A DNA stretch of 32,192 nucleotides. Source: an uncultured Agathobaculum sp. Its GTDB lineage: Bacteria; Bacillota; Clostridia; Oscillospirales; Butyricicoccaceae. The notes below the pieces were generated by a model, which was not told where the DNA came from, did not search any database, and worked only from the letters and a program-made list of their open reading frames with translations. The position numbers and the translations under genes were made by a program. Location of the stretch: positions 1 through 32,192 of the forward strand of contig NZ_CALWUM010000026.1 in assembly GCF_944384765.1 (NCBI RefSeq). Reading direction: 5' to 3'. This document shows positions 1 to 7,446 of this stretch, one piece after another (within the stretch, counting starts at the first letter, position 1; the number at the start of each line of letters is the position of its first letter).

Positions 1-270
1 GTGCAGGGCTGGTATCCCTTCGGCGGCCGGGGCCACACCTCGGAACTTTTGGGCGATGAGACCATCTCCGCCATCGCCGCGGCTCACGGCGTCACCTCTG
101 CCCAAGTGATTTTGCGGTGGAATTTGCAGCGGGGCGTGGTGGTCATCCCCGGCTCGAGCAACCCGGACCACATTCAGGAGAACCTCGATCTGTTCGGCTT
201 CGAGTTGACAGACGAGGAAATGGCGCAGATCGCCGCACTGAACCGGGATGAAAAGCACGACTGGTACTAA
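1..270 (+). CDS. aldo/keto reductase, C-terminal part (cut by window start)
   Basis: Open from the first base, so the gene begins upstream of the window and only its last 89 codons are seen. The fragment has the C-terminal landmarks of the aldo/keto reductase barrel: a WYPFGGRGHT stretch near the active-site face, a helix in the style of AAHGVTSAQVILRW, and the cofactor-binding segment VVVIPGSSNPDHIQENLDLF, followed by a short helix and a tail ending DWY. Members reduce aldehydes or ketones with NAD(P)H in the cytoplasm. The GTG at base 1 should not be read as the true start. The flavin reductase gene follows after 15 bases, so the two are probably cotranscribed. The substrate cannot be told. 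Confidence 0.9.
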   Translation: MQGWYPFGGRGHTSELLGDETISAIAAAHGVTSAQVILRWNLQRGVVVIPGSSNPDHIQENLDLFGFELTDEEMAQIAALNRDEKHDWY

Positions 271-285
271 ACGAGAGCAAACAGA

Positions 286-861
286 ATGAAAGTTTTGGCA
301 ATCAACAGCAGCGCCCGCAAAGACGGGAATACTGCTATTCTACTGGAGCGGGTTTTGAAAGAACTGCGCAAAGAAGGCATCGCAACCGAGCTGATCCAGC
401 TGGCAGGGCAGATTATTGAGCCCTGCAAAGCCTGCTGGACCTGCGGCGGTCAGGGAAACTGCGTTCACCGCAAAGATCAGTTCCGGGAGATTTTTGACAA
501 GATGAAGGAAGCTGACGGCATTTTGCTCGGCTCTCCGGTCTACTCCGCCAATATCTCGGCCAATATGCAGGCGCTGCTGGAGCGGGCGGCGGTGGTCGGC
601 GATATGAACCCCGGCCTGCTCACCCACAAGGTGGGTGCCGCTGTGACAGCAGTGCGGCGGGGCGGCGCGCTAAACGCCGTAGACGCGATGAACCACTTTT
701 TCCTGAACCATGAGATGATTGTAGTCGGCTCCACCTATTGGAATATGGCCTACGGCCAGCTGCCTGGCGACGTGGAGAAAGACGCCGAGGGCCTTGCCAA
801 CATGGCAAACCTGGGGAAGAACATGGCCTGGCTTTTGAAAGCATTGAACGGGATATCTTAA
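286..861 (+). CDS. NADPH-dependent FMN reductase / iron-sulfur flavoprotein-like protein
   Basis: A 191-residue flavodoxin-fold protein. The N-terminus MKVLAINSSARKDGNTAILL is the phosphate-binding loop of the FMN reductase family. EPCKACWTCGGQGNC at about residues 45-59 is the Cys-rich segment seen in iron-sulfur flavoproteins and related oxidoreductases, and GSPVYSANISANMQALLERA is the flavin-site loop. The likely role is cytoplasmic FMN-linked electron transfer or reduction of quinones or other small molecules. It lies 15 bases after an aldo/keto reductase, suggesting a reductase operon. No close AGGAGG is seen before the ATG (only a GAGAG-type match), so translation may be coupled to the upstream gene. 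Confidence 0.88.
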   Translation: MKVLAINSSARKDGNTAILLERVLKELRKEGIATELIQLAGQIIEPCKACWTCGGQGNCVHRKDQFREIFDKMKEADGILLGSPVYSANISANMQALLERAAVVGDMNPGLLTHKVGAAVTAVRRGGALNAVDAMNHFFLNHEMIVVGSTYWNMAYGQLPGDVEKDAEGLANMANLGKNMAWLLKALNGIS

Positions 862-1004
862 CCCATGATAAGAAAAACGACAGGGTTTGCCCGCTCTATC
901 GAATCACTTTTCCGGCAAGGCGCTCATTCCCTTCCAACGCATCCAACGCGGATATAAGAGGCTGGCTGCAAAAGCAGGGACTGCATATACGCATCCATTA
1001 GTAA
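862..1004. other. intergenic stretch without a recognised gene
   Basis: Between the flavin reductase and the terminator at 1005-1031. An ATG at 864 opens a frame of about 30 codons (starting MIRKTTGFAR) but it has no convincing ribosome-binding site and no family I recognise. I see no RNA gene here. Confidence 0.5.
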
Positions 1005-1031
1005 AAGGCCCTCCCCGTACAGGAGGGCCTT
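1005..1031 (-). terminator. intrinsic terminator of the TM1266-type gene (possibly bidirectional)
   Basis: A 10-bp perfect stem (AAGGCCCTCC/GGAGGGCCTT) with a short loop. Read on the minus strand it is followed by TTTTAC, a usable U-tract, so it ends the minus-strand gene at 1071-1310. It may also stop transcription arriving from the flavin reductase. Confidence 0.75.
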
Positions 1032-1070
1032 GCTGTATTACGGCGCTATCTTCGGGATTTTGCAGTTCTC

Positions 1071-1310
1071 TTATCTAGCCATCATAGATCGGACGTGTAC
1101 CTGATCAATCCGCCCCAGCTTGCCGGACAGTGCACTGACCTGATCTGCCGCGCAGTCCATCACGATCGTGATGATCGAACAGCGGTCGCGGTGTGGAATA
1201 CCCATGCGGCCAATGATGCAGTCGCCGTATTCGTGCAGCAGATGGTTGACCGCGTCGGTCGCGTCGCGGTCACGCACCAGAATACTGATGACCGCAATGC
1301 GGTTTTCCAT
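1071..1310 (-). CDS. TM1266-family iron-only hydrogenase system regulator (ACT-like)
   Basis: A 79-residue protein, MENRIAVISILVRDRDATDA..., with the NikR/ACT-like ferredoxin fold of the TM1266 family. It shows an N-terminal beta strand VISILV, a helix around VNHLLHEYGDCIIGRMGIP and a second strand SIITIVMDC. In many anaerobes this protein is encoded near HydE/F/G maturases or iron-only hydrogenases and is annotated as a putative regulator; its ligand is not established. The ATG follows a GGAAAGGGGAG site by a few bases. No hydrogenase gene is visible in the window. The only room upstream is a strong terminator hairpin ending about 16 bases before the start codon, so expression probably depends on readthrough of that hairpin. 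Confidence 0.85.
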   Translation of the reverse strand: MENRIAVISILVRDRDATDAVNHLLHEYGDCIIGRMGIPHRDRCSIITIVMDCAADQVSALSGKLGRIDQVHVRSMMAR

Positions 1311-1325
1311 TTTGCTCTCCCCTTT

Positions 1326-1372
1326 CCTGAAAAAGCTGCGCCCTGCATCCGTCCGGACGCAGGGCGCAGCTT
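1326..1372 (-). terminator. strong terminator hairpin just upstream of the TM1266-type gene (possible attenuator)
   Basis: On the minus strand a 14-bp perfect GC-rich stem (AAGCTGCGCCCTGC and its complement) with a 12-base loop is followed directly by a T5 run. This is a textbook intrinsic terminator. It lies between the DUF1540 gene and the start codon at 1310, with no space for a promoter in between. It may simply end the DUF1540 transcript, or it may act as an attenuator in the leader of the regulator gene. Confidence 0.8.
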
Positions 1373-1583
1373 GATTTGTTCGCTTCTCCTGATCGCAGAA
1401 CGAGTCTTTGACAGCAGTGATTTTCTTTCAGACCATCCCTTTCCGGGCAGCGGGAGCACCGCGCGGCAGGCGCGCCATCCTCCCGGATCTCCGCCCGGTA
1501 CAGCGGCCATGCGGCAAAATCCATTGGTCTGCCAGCCGCTCAGCCACCGATGGGATCAGATCATTCGGCCCTGTGCAGTCAGG
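1373..1583 (-). other. 211-bp spacer between DUF1540 gene and the terminator; possible leader RNA
   Basis: No convincing gene. On the minus strand an ATG at 1524 opens a frame containing CSRCPERDG, but it lacks a ribosome-binding site and runs into the next gene out of frame. No clear sigma-A promoter is found between here and the regulator start, so the stretch is either the 3' untranslated part of the DUF1540 transcript or the sensor part of an attenuated leader. Confidence 0.4.
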
Positions 1584-1754
1584 TCAGCACTTGCGCTGGA
1601 AGGACTTGCAGTCCGTGCACTGATCGACTGTCGGGTTTGCCTCATGCGTGCCGACCGTAATGCAGTCCAGCGCGCAGTACTGTGCGCTGTCGCAGTGATT
1701 TGCACACTGGTCGACCGTGCAGCGAATCGCAGTATTGCAATGAGAGTTGTTCAT
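1584..1754 (-). CDS. small Cys-rich DUF1540 protein
   Basis: A 56-residue protein starting MNNSHCNTAIRCTVDQCANH. Its eight cysteines are arranged as in DUF1540: CTVDQC, HC, YC, LDC, then CTDC near the end, finishing in KC. The VDQC...H...C pattern and the final TDCKSF are typical of the family, which is widespread in Clostridia and presumed to bind metal; the function is unknown. The start is well fixed by AAGGAGG eight bases before the ATG. A promoter with TATAAT lies about 55 bases upstream at 1809-1836. It is transcribed away from sufC, whose promoter is on the opposite strand next to it. Confidence 0.87.
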   Translation of the reverse strand: MNNSHCNTAIRCTVDQCANHCDSAQYCALDCITVGTHEANPTVDQCTDCKSFQRKC

Positions 1755-1808
1755 AAGGGAAAACCTCCTTTGTTGATTTCGGCCTTAGTCTGCCACTTCG
1801 GACAAACG

Positions 1809-1836
1809 ATTATACGGGAACTGCAACAAAAAACAA
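1809..1836 (-). promoter_or_regulatory. sigma-A promoter of the DUF1540 gene
   Basis: On the minus strand, -10 TATAAT at 1809-1814 and a -35 match TTGTTT at 1831-1836, spaced 16 bases. It is divergent from the sufC promoter. Confidence 0.6.
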
Positions 1837-1873
1837 ACAAGATACCCCTCTTTTCATATTAAATCAATAGGTA

Positions 1874-1901
1874 TTGACAACATGGACAAAAGTGGTACAA
1901 T
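1874..1901 (+). promoter_or_regulatory. sigma-A promoter of sufC-sufB
   Basis: Perfect -35 TTGACA at 1874-1879 and -10 TACAAT at 1896-1901, with a 16-base spacer. The leader to the sufC ATG is about 70 bases. I could not identify an IscR/SufR-type operator with confidence. Confidence 0.75.
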
Positions 1902-1975
1902 CAGTGTGGATATAAATTTACAAGCCTGCGTTATATCAACCTGCGCAATTGGAAAGGATCGTGAACAGATAAACC

Positions 1976-2704
1976 ATGCTGGTACTCAATGATATCTGCT
2001 GGAGCGTGCCGGACAAGCCGGTGCTCGAGCACATCAACCTGACTATTCCCGACCGGAAATGCGTTGTAGTAACCGGCCCGAACGGCGGCGGCAAGACCAG
2101 CCTTGCCAAACTGATCGCCGGCATTACGCAGCCCGACAGCGGCAAAATGCTGCTCGACGGCCGCCTCATCAATAAAATGAGCGTGACCGAACGCGCCAGA
2201 AACGGCATCGCCTATGCCTTTCAGCAGCCGGTGCGCTTCAAGGGATTGACCGTGCGCGACCTGATGGAGCTCGCCTCAGGCGAGACCATGGACGAGGACG
2301 CGCTGTGCGCCATGCTGTCCCGCGTCGGTCTGTGCGCCAAGGAGTATATCGACCGCGAGGTTTCCGCCGGTCTGTCCGGCGGCGAGAGCAAGCGCATCGA
2401 AATTGCAACCGTGCTCGCACGCAAGGCGCGGCTGTATGTATTTGACGAGCCTGAGGCAGGCATCGACCTGTGGAGCTTCCAGAAGCTGATCGATGTGTTC
2501 CAGGACCTGCTGCGCGACACCGACGGCTCGCTGCTCATCATCTCGCACCAGCGGCGCATCCTTGAGATCGCGGATGAGATCGTCATCATTGCGGACGGCA
2601 CCATTACTGCCCACGGCAGTCGGGATGAGATCCTCCCCCGCCTGCTCGGCGGCACGGAAAAGCCCTGCGGCTGCCCACTGGAAGGAGCGCATCAGTATGA
2701 ATAA
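1976..2704 (+). CDS. sufC: SufC-like Fe-S cluster assembly ATPase
   Basis: A 242-residue ABC ATPase. Walker A GPNGGGKTS at about residues 34-42, Q-loop FQQP near 82, signature LSGGESKRIEI near 133-143, Walker B LYVFDEPEAGID near 153-164, and the switch histidine in IISHQ. The GGESKR signature and FDEPEAGIDLW are typical of SufC rather than transporters, and there is no membrane partner. It powers Fe-S cluster assembly on the SufB scaffold in the cytoplasm. A GGAAAGGA site lies about 17 bases before the ATG, longer than usual, with a GTG-AAC-AGA-TAA mini-frame in the gap. It overlaps sufB by 8 bases. Confidence 0.93.
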   Translation: MLVLNDICWSVPDKPVLEHINLTIPDRKCVVVTGPNGGGKTSLAKLIAGITQPDSGKMLLDGRLINKMSVTERARNGIAYAFQQPVRFKGLTVRDLMELASGETMDEDALCAMLSRVGLCAKEYIDREVSAGLSGGESKRIEIATVLARKARLYVFDEPEAGIDLWSFQKLIDVFQDLLRDTDGSLLIISHQRRILEIADEIVIIADGTITAHGSRDEILPRLLGGTEKPCGCPLEGAHQYE

Positions 2705-3617
2705 GATCACCGAACGGCTGCTCCGTGCGGTTTCCGACTGGACGGGCGTGCCGCAGAACGCGGCCTACAACATCCGCGAAAACGGTCTGTGTGCAGGCCG
2801 TCAATCGACAAAAAACATTCAGATCACCTCCAAGACTGATAAGCCCGGCATCGACGTCACCGTTCTGCCCGGCACCAAGGGCGAAACCGTTTATATCCCC
2901 GCCTGCGTGACCCACAGCGCAGTGGACGATCTGGTCTACAATGATTTCTTCATCGGCGAGGGAGCGGACGTGACTATCGTCGCAGGTTGCGGCGTGCATG
3001 CGGATGGCGAGGAAGACGCGCGCCACAACGGCGTGCACCGCTTTGTACTCGCCAAGGGCGCGCATGTGCTCTATCTGGAAAAGCACCTGGGTACCGGCAC
3101 GGGCACAGGCGCACGCAAGATCGACCCGGTCACCGAAGTCGAGCAGGCGGAGGACAGCTCGATGGAGATGGAGACCACCCAGATCGGCGGCGTGGATTCC
3201 ACTCATCGCACCATGTCTGCCAAGTTGGCTGCAGGCGCCAAGTTGCGCGTACGCGAGCGCCTGCTGACCGACGGTAGCCAGCAGGCTTTCACCGACTTTG
3301 ACGTTTCGCTTGACGGTGAGGGTAGTGGCTGCGACCTTATTTCCCGCTCGGTTGCCAAAGAATCGTCGCATCAGGAATTCCGCTCGGTTGTGCGCGGCAA
3401 CTGCCCGTGCACCGGTCACAGCGAGTGCGACGCCATCATCATGGGGCATGGCACGGTCAATGCCGCGCCCGAGCTTGCCGCGAACCACGAGGATGCGGCG
3501 CTCATCCACGAAGCTGCCATCGGCAAAATTGCAGGCGAGCAGATCCTCAAATTGTGTACGCTCGGTCTGACCGAGGAGGAAGCCGAGGCCAAGATCGTGG
3601 AGGGCTTTTTGCGGTAA
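2697..3617 (+). CDS. sufB: SufB-like Fe-S cluster scaffold protein
   Basis: A 306-residue protein of the SufB/SufD beta-helix family. Late landmarks are KESSHQEFRSVVRGNCPCTGHSECD and HEAAIGKIAGEQILKLCTLGL, the conserved C-terminal block with the Cys, His and Glu positions used for cluster building. It is shorter than the roughly 480-residue SufB of Proteobacteria and fits the short form found with SufC alone in many anaerobes and archaea. The start chosen is the ATG at 2697, because AAGGAG stands nine bases upstream; the frame stays open upstream through sufC, but that extension is only overlap. With sufC it forms a two-gene SUF unit, with no SufS, SufU or SufD in the window. Confidence 0.9.
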   Translation: MNKITERLLRAVSDWTGVPQNAAYNIRENGLCAGRQSTKNIQITSKTDKPGIDVTVLPGTKGETVYIPACVTHSAVDDLVYNDFFIGEGADVTIVAGCGVHADGEEDARHNGVHRFVLAKGAHVLYLEKHLGTGTGTGARKIDPVTEVEQAEDSSMEMETTQIGGVDSTHRTMSAKLAAGAKLRVRERLLTDGSQQAFTDFDVSLDGEGSGCDLISRSVAKESSHQEFRSVVRGNCPCTGHSECDAIIMGHGTVNAAPELAANHEDAALIHEAAIGKIAGEQILKLCTLGLTEEEAEAKIVEGFLR

Positions 3618-3654
3618 CTGCCGTTCAGACTGCGTTAATTGTATGTCGGCTGAT

Positions 3655-3683
3655 TTGACACTGCGCCGGAGAACTGGTATAAT
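3655..3683 (+). promoter_or_regulatory. consensus sigma-A promoter of the CNNM/CBS gene
   Basis: TTGACA at 3655-3660 and TATAAT at 3678-3683, exactly 17 bases apart, a full consensus match. Transcription would start near 3690 and give a leader of about 175 bases before the coding region. Confidence 0.85.
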
Positions 3684-3730
3684 ACTTGCAACACCATTGC
3701 AGGATTGCAGGAAGGACAAATCACGCCGCC

Positions 3731-3817
3731 ATGGACGACGCAGACAGTACGGACACCGACCGAAACAACATTCACACGAATTATCATAACGCACAGACTA
3801 ATACAGCCCTTGTATAA
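3731..3817 (+). CDS. candidate Asp-rich leader peptide (28 codons)
   Basis: A short frame with N-terminus MDDADSTDTDR: five aspartates in the first ten residues. It has a purine-rich AGGAAGG site about 15 bases upstream. Its stop codon lies at the loop of the terminator hairpin at 3789-3841, so a ribosome moving to the end would occupy the left arm and prevent the hairpin. This geometry suits transcription attenuation. Acidic N-terminal leader peptides that destabilise translating ribosomes when Mg2+ is low are known from MgtL-type systems. The downstream gene is a CorC/CNNM-type protein, a family linked to Mg2+/Co2+. That it is a real leader peptide is inference: the ribosome-binding site is not ideal. 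Confidence 0.4.
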   Translation: MDDADSTDTDRNNIHTNYHNAQTNTALV

Positions 3818-3841
3818 GGGCTGGTTTGTCTGTGCGTTTTT
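3789..3841 (+). terminator. terminator/attenuator hairpin in the leader of the CNNM/CBS gene
   Basis: Outer stem ACGCACAGAC/GTCTGTGCGT (10 bp, perfect) and inner stem AGCCCTT/AAGGGCT closing a GTAT loop, followed by five T. It lies between the consensus promoter at 3655-3683 and the start codon at 3866, so it is in the 5' leader, not behind a gene. Confidence 0.8.
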
Positions 3842-3865
3842 GTATACTCAGGAGGGATCATATCA

Positions 3866-5197
3866 TTGGAAGATTCAATATTACTCATGCTTTTGCTGCA
3901 GGTTGTGCTGATCGCGCTGAACGCAGTGTTCGCCTGTGCGGAAATCGCGGTCATCTCGACCAATGACAGTAAGATTGCCAAGCGCGCCGAGGCGGGCGAC
4001 AAACGCGCTGTCCGCCTTGCCCGGCTGACCAGCCAGCCCGCGCGTTTTCTTGCTACCATCCAGGTGGCCATCACGCTCTCCGGCTTTCTGGGAAGCGCGT
4101 TTGCGGCGGAGAACTTCTCCGACCGTCTGGTCGGCTGGCTGATCGGGCTCGGTGTCCCGATCCCCGCGTCCACACTGGACGCGATTGCCATTGTCGTTAT
4201 CACGGTCATCCTGTCCTACTTTACGCTGATCTTCGGTGAGCTTGTGCCTAAGCGCGTGGCCATGCGCAAGGCGGAACCGCTCGCGCTCGCCATGTCGTCC
4301 ATGATCAGCACGATCGCGCGTCTGTTTGCGCCGATCGTCTCGCTGCTGACCGTCTCAACCAACGCGATTCTGCGCCTGCTCGGCATTGACCCGGACGCCG
4401 AGGACGATGAGGTCAGCGAGGAGTCTATCCGCATCATGGTGGATACGGGCAGCGAAAAGGGCGCGATCGACCATGAGGAAAAAGAGTTTATCCAGAATGT
4501 GTTCGAGTTTGACGACCTGACCGCAGGCGAAATCGCCACGCACCGCACGGACGTCATTTTTCTGTGGCTGGAGGACGATATGCAGCAGTGGAAGGACACC
4601 ATCTGCCGCAACCGCCACACCTGCTATCCGGTTTGCGGCAAAACCGCAGACGATGTGGCCGGCATCCTGTACGCGGGCGACTACTTCCGGCTGGAGGACA
4701 AAAGCCGCGAAAACGTAATGGAACACGCGGTGCGTCCCGCTTATTTTGTGCCGGAAAGCGTCAAGGCGGACGTACTGTTCCGCAACATGCGCCAGAACCA
4801 TGAGCGCATCGCGGTCGTGCTGGACGAATACAGTGGTATGTCCGGCATCGTCACGCGAAACGATCTGATCGAGCAGCTGGTTGGTGACCTGGGCGATGAC
4901 GAGTGCGGCACGCCTGCGCCCGATATCGAGCCGCTCGACGACGGCGGCTGGCGCATCTGCGGCGACGCGCCCATGGATGAGGTATCTGAGGCTCTCGGTC
5001 TTTCGCTCGAAAGCGATACTTACGATACATTCAACGGTCTGGTTTTCGACGCGCTCGGCACCGTACCCGGCGACGGCACACAAGTCGATGTCGAAACTGA
5101 CACCCTGTCCATTCAGGTTACTGAGATCCGGGAGCATCAGGTCGTGTCCGCCATTGTGCACCGCAAGCCTGCGCCGCAGCAAAGCGCCGCAGAATAA
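3866..5197 (+). CDS. CNNM/CBS/CorC-domain membrane protein (hemolysin C family)
   Basis: A 443-residue protein. The N-terminal CNNM/DUF21 membrane domain covers roughly residues 1-190, with four hydrophobic segments and FACAEIAVISTNDSKIAKRAE after the first. Next comes a CBS-pair region (about 195-320), where ITVVLDEYSG-type sequence appears as IAVVLDEYSGMSGIVTRNDLIE, then a C-terminal CorC_HlyC domain (about 335-420, SDTYDTFNGLVFDALG). Relatives are linked to Mg2+/Co2+ efflux or tolerance, while the hemolysin name is historical. The start is TTG at 3866, placed ten bases after AGGAGG; no ATG fits better. The leader contains a consensus promoter, a possible leader peptide and a terminator hairpin, so the gene is probably controlled by attenuation. 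Confidence 0.88.
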   Translation: MEDSILLMLLLQVVLIALNAVFACAEIAVISTNDSKIAKRAEAGDKRAVRLARLTSQPARFLATIQVAITLSGFLGSAFAAENFSDRLVGWLIGLGVPIPASTLDAIAIVVITVILSYFTLIFGELVPKRVAMRKAEPLALAMSSMISTIARLFAPIVSLLTVSTNAILRLLGIDPDAEDDEVSEESIRIMVDTGSEKGAIDHEEKEFIQNVFEFDDLTAGEIATHRTDVIFLWLEDDMQQWKDTICRNRHTCYPVCGKTADDVAGILYAGDYFRLEDKSRENVMEHAVRPAYFVPESVKADVLFRNMRQNHERIAVVLDEYSGMSGIVTRNDLIEQLVGDLGDDECGTPAPDIEPLDDGGWRICGDAPMDEVSEALGLSLESDTYDTFNGLVFDALGTVPGDGTQVDVETDTLSIQVTEIREHQVVSAIVHRKPAPQQSAAE

Positions 5198-5202
5198 ACA
5201 AT

Positions 5203-5240
5203 ACAGGGGCAGAACGCTCGTCCGGGCGTTCTGCCCCTGT
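5203..5240. terminator. shared hairpin between convergent genes
   Basis: A 15-bp perfect stem (ACAGGGGCAGAACGC and complement) with an 8-base loop, five bases after the CNNM gene stop and just before the end of the convergent YczE-like gene. T-tracts on either side are weak, but the position between two converging stops supports a bidirectional terminator. Confidence 0.7.
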
Positions 5241-5244
5241 CCCG

Positions 5245-5991
5245 TTATGTATTTGGCTCCAGTCCTGCACGCCGTGCCATGGGTCGCAGCGCAATATGGT
5301 TGAACAGCGCAATCACACGCCCGACGCCGATCACCGCCACCACCGTGCCGATGCCTACGCCGGTCAGACGCCCGGCAAACAAAAAGCTGATGAGCAGCGT
5401 CACCGAGATGTTGCACACGTCAAAGCAGTTCTTGGTAAAGCCTACGCTTTTGCCAATCGTGTCCGCAATCGCCTGCACGATGCCGTCGCCCGGATTGGGC
5501 ACCAGCCGCATATCGAGCGATGCCGCCGCGCCCACGCCGGTCAGCACGATCGCCAGGCAGAGGAACAGCAGCCGACCCAGAAACGTGCCTGCAAAGGTGC
5601 CGGCGCAGTCGGTTTCGAGCGTGGGGATCCACGCCGAGAACACATTGAGAAACCGGGTAAAAATCAGGCTGAGCGGAAACTGCAGCGCGTCAAGCAGCAG
5701 CGTCAGCCGCAGATCGATTTTCTTGGCATGGCCGATCTCCTGCTCTGCCGCCCGGGCGCGGAACCGGCGGTATTGCAGCAGGTGCAGCACCATCTCCGCC
5801 ACAACAAACACCGCATACAGCACGAGTGTCGTATTGCCGAAATTAAAGTTCCAGATCGTCGACACACTGAAGGACACCGAAATGATCGGCGACACGCCCA
5901 AGCCGGCCTTGGTGTTGAGCGTCAAACCAAGGGCAAGCACAAGCAGCCCGGCCAGATAAAATACCATTCGATAAACCAGAGTCTTTTTCAT
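5245..5991 (-). CDS. YczE/DUF6198-type integral membrane protein
   Basis: A protein of 248 residues with about five hydrophobic segments. The first begins YRMVFYLAGLLVLALGLTLNTKAGLGVSP, the N-terminal hallmark of the YczE/YyaS family, and the C-terminal half has LVPNPGDGIVQAIADTIGKSVGFTKNCFD, also typical. The function is unknown; relatives are often beside transporters or regulators. The ATG at 5991 is preferred over a GTG two codons earlier, since the AGGAAAG site is about nine bases before the ATG and only three before the GTG. It follows the MATE gene by 30 bases and is probably cotranscribed with it. Confidence 0.82.
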   Translation of the reverse strand: MKKTLVYRMVFYLAGLLVLALGLTLNTKAGLGVSPIISVSFSVSTIWNFNFGNTTLVLYAVFVVAEMVLHLLQYRRFRARAAEQEIGHAKKIDLRLTLLLDALQFPLSLIFTRFLNVFSAWIPTLETDCAGTFAGTFLGRLLFLCLAIVLTGVGAAASLDMRLVPNPGDGIVQAIADTIGKSVGFTKNCFDVCNISVTLLISFLFAGRLTGVGIGTVVAVIGVGRVIALFNHIALRPMARRAGLEPNT

Positions 5992-6021
5992 GAACACACG
6001 CTTTCCTGATAGATTTCAGTA

Positions 6022-7386
6022 TCACTCTCTGCCGGATGAGACGCGCTTCAGCTCGCGCATCACGGTCAGCTGCATGGTGATATAGCATGCCAAGCCGCCG
6101 ATGCAGTTGGAGATCGGCTCAGCCAGAAATACACCGTATACGCCCAGCCCGCCAAGATGCGGCAGCAGGAGCGTGAGCGGCACCACAATAAACGCTTTGC
6201 GTAAAAGCGAAAAAAAGATCGCAAGCCCTGCTTTGTTCAGCGACTTGAACACGCACTGGCCGGAAAACTGGAATGCCATCATGGCAAAGCCGAAAAAATA
6301 AATGTGCAGTGCAGGCACGGCCGTGGCGACCAGAGTCGGGTCGTGGTTAAAGATCATAATAAACGCCGCCGGGAAGGCCGAGATCAGCCCCCAGATCAGC
6401 AGCGTATAGCCAAACCCCAGCTGGGTCATAAACCGGATCGCCGCGCGCACCCGGCCATAGGCCCGCGCGCCATAGTTAAAGCTGATCGCAGGCGAAGCGC
6501 CGTCCGAAATCGCCATGACTGGCGTCTGTGCGATCTGCCGCACCGAGTTGATGACTGTCATTACGCTGATGTAGATGTCCCCTCCAAAAGCGCGCAGCGT
6601 GGAATTGCACGCCACCTGCACAAGGCTGTCGGTGAACGACATGACAAAGCTGGATGTGCCCAGCGCCGCGATGCGGCGGATGCAGGCAAAGTCCGGCCGG
6701 AAGCCGCGGAAATGCAGCCGCAGCTCGGCTTTCGGCCCGGTCAGAAACCGCAGCACCCACAGCGCAGACAGCAGCTGGGACAGCACGGTTGCCACCGCCG
6801 CACCGGTCACGCCCATGCCGAGGGCGAATATAAAAATCGGGTCGAGCACGATATTGGCCACCGCGCCTACCAGCACGGTCAGCATGCCCATGCGGGCAAA
6901 GCCCTGGCAGTTGATATAGGGATTGAGGCCGAGCGAGGTCATCACACACACCGTGCCGGTCAGGTAGACCACCAGATAGGCTGCTGCGTAAGGATAGGTT
7001 GCGTCGCTCGCGCCGAACAGATACAGCAGCGGCTTGTGAAACGCAATGCCCACGGCGGTCAGCACCACCCCGGTCAGCAACAGCATAAACCAGGCGTTTG
7101 ACATAATGCGCTCCGCGCCTGCGCGGTCGCCGCGGCCGCGCGCAATCGAGCACAGCGGCGCGCCGCCCACGCCGAACAGATTGGCAAACGCGGTCACCAG
7201 TGTGATAATTGGGAAGCACAGTCCCAGCCCGGCCAGCGCAATGGTCCCCTCCCCTGGGATCTTGCCAATGTAAATGCGGTCTACGATGTTATAAAGCAAA
7301 TTGAGGATCTGCGCCACCATCATCGGTGCGGCAACGGCCAGAATGCTGCGCCGGATGCTGCCGGATGAAAAGTCGACCTGCTGCAT
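6022..7386 (-). CDS. MATE-family multidrug/cation exporter
   Basis: A 454-residue protein with about twelve membrane segments. The start region FSSGSIRRSILAVAAPMMVAQILNLLYNIVDRIYIG is the first MATE helix, and a second-half repeat begins at GTSSFVMSFTDSLVQVACNSTLRAFGGD, the usual internal duplication. It exports organic cations or drugs in exchange for Na+ or H+ at the inner membrane; the substrate is unknown. The ATG at 7386 is chosen because AGGGGAG stands seven bases upstream; a longer frame upstream has no such site. A promoter is at 7493-7522 with a hairpin close to the transcript start. Confidence 0.92.
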   Translation of the reverse strand: MQQVDFSSGSIRRSILAVAAPMMVAQILNLLYNIVDRIYIGKIPGEGTIALAGLGLCFPIITLVTAFANLFGVGGAPLCSIARGRGDRAGAERIMSNAWFMLLLTGVVLTAVGIAFHKPLLYLFGASDATYPYAAAYLVVYLTGTVCVMTSLGLNPYINCQGFARMGMLTVLVGAVANIVLDPIFIFALGMGVTGAAVATVLSQLLSALWVLRFLTGPKAELRLHFRGFRPDFACIRRIAALGTSSFVMSFTDSLVQVACNSTLRAFGGDIYISVMTVINSVRQIAQTPVMAISDGASPAISFNYGARAYGRVRAAIRFMTQLGFGYTLLIWGLISAFPAAFIMIFNHDPTLVATAVPALHIYFFGFAMMAFQFSGQCVFKSLNKAGLAIFFSLLRKAFIVVPLTLLLPHLGGLGVYGVFLAEPISNCIGGLACYITMQLTVMRELKRVSSGRE

Positions 7387-7446
7387 ATTCTTCTCCCCTC
7401 TTCCCTGCCCCATACAGTATGCTTTCACCGCATCGGGCGCAATAAA

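Noticed and set aside
1095..1862. A 255-codon open frame on the plus strand
   Set aside because: It overlaps the TM1266-type and DUF1540 genes on the opposite strand, which have clear family patterns and ribosome-binding sites.
3690..3860. A yybP-ykoY or M-box metal riboswitch before the CNNM gene
   Set aside because: I could not find the conserved sequence blocks of either class; the leader is also too short for an M-box. The leader-peptide model fits better.
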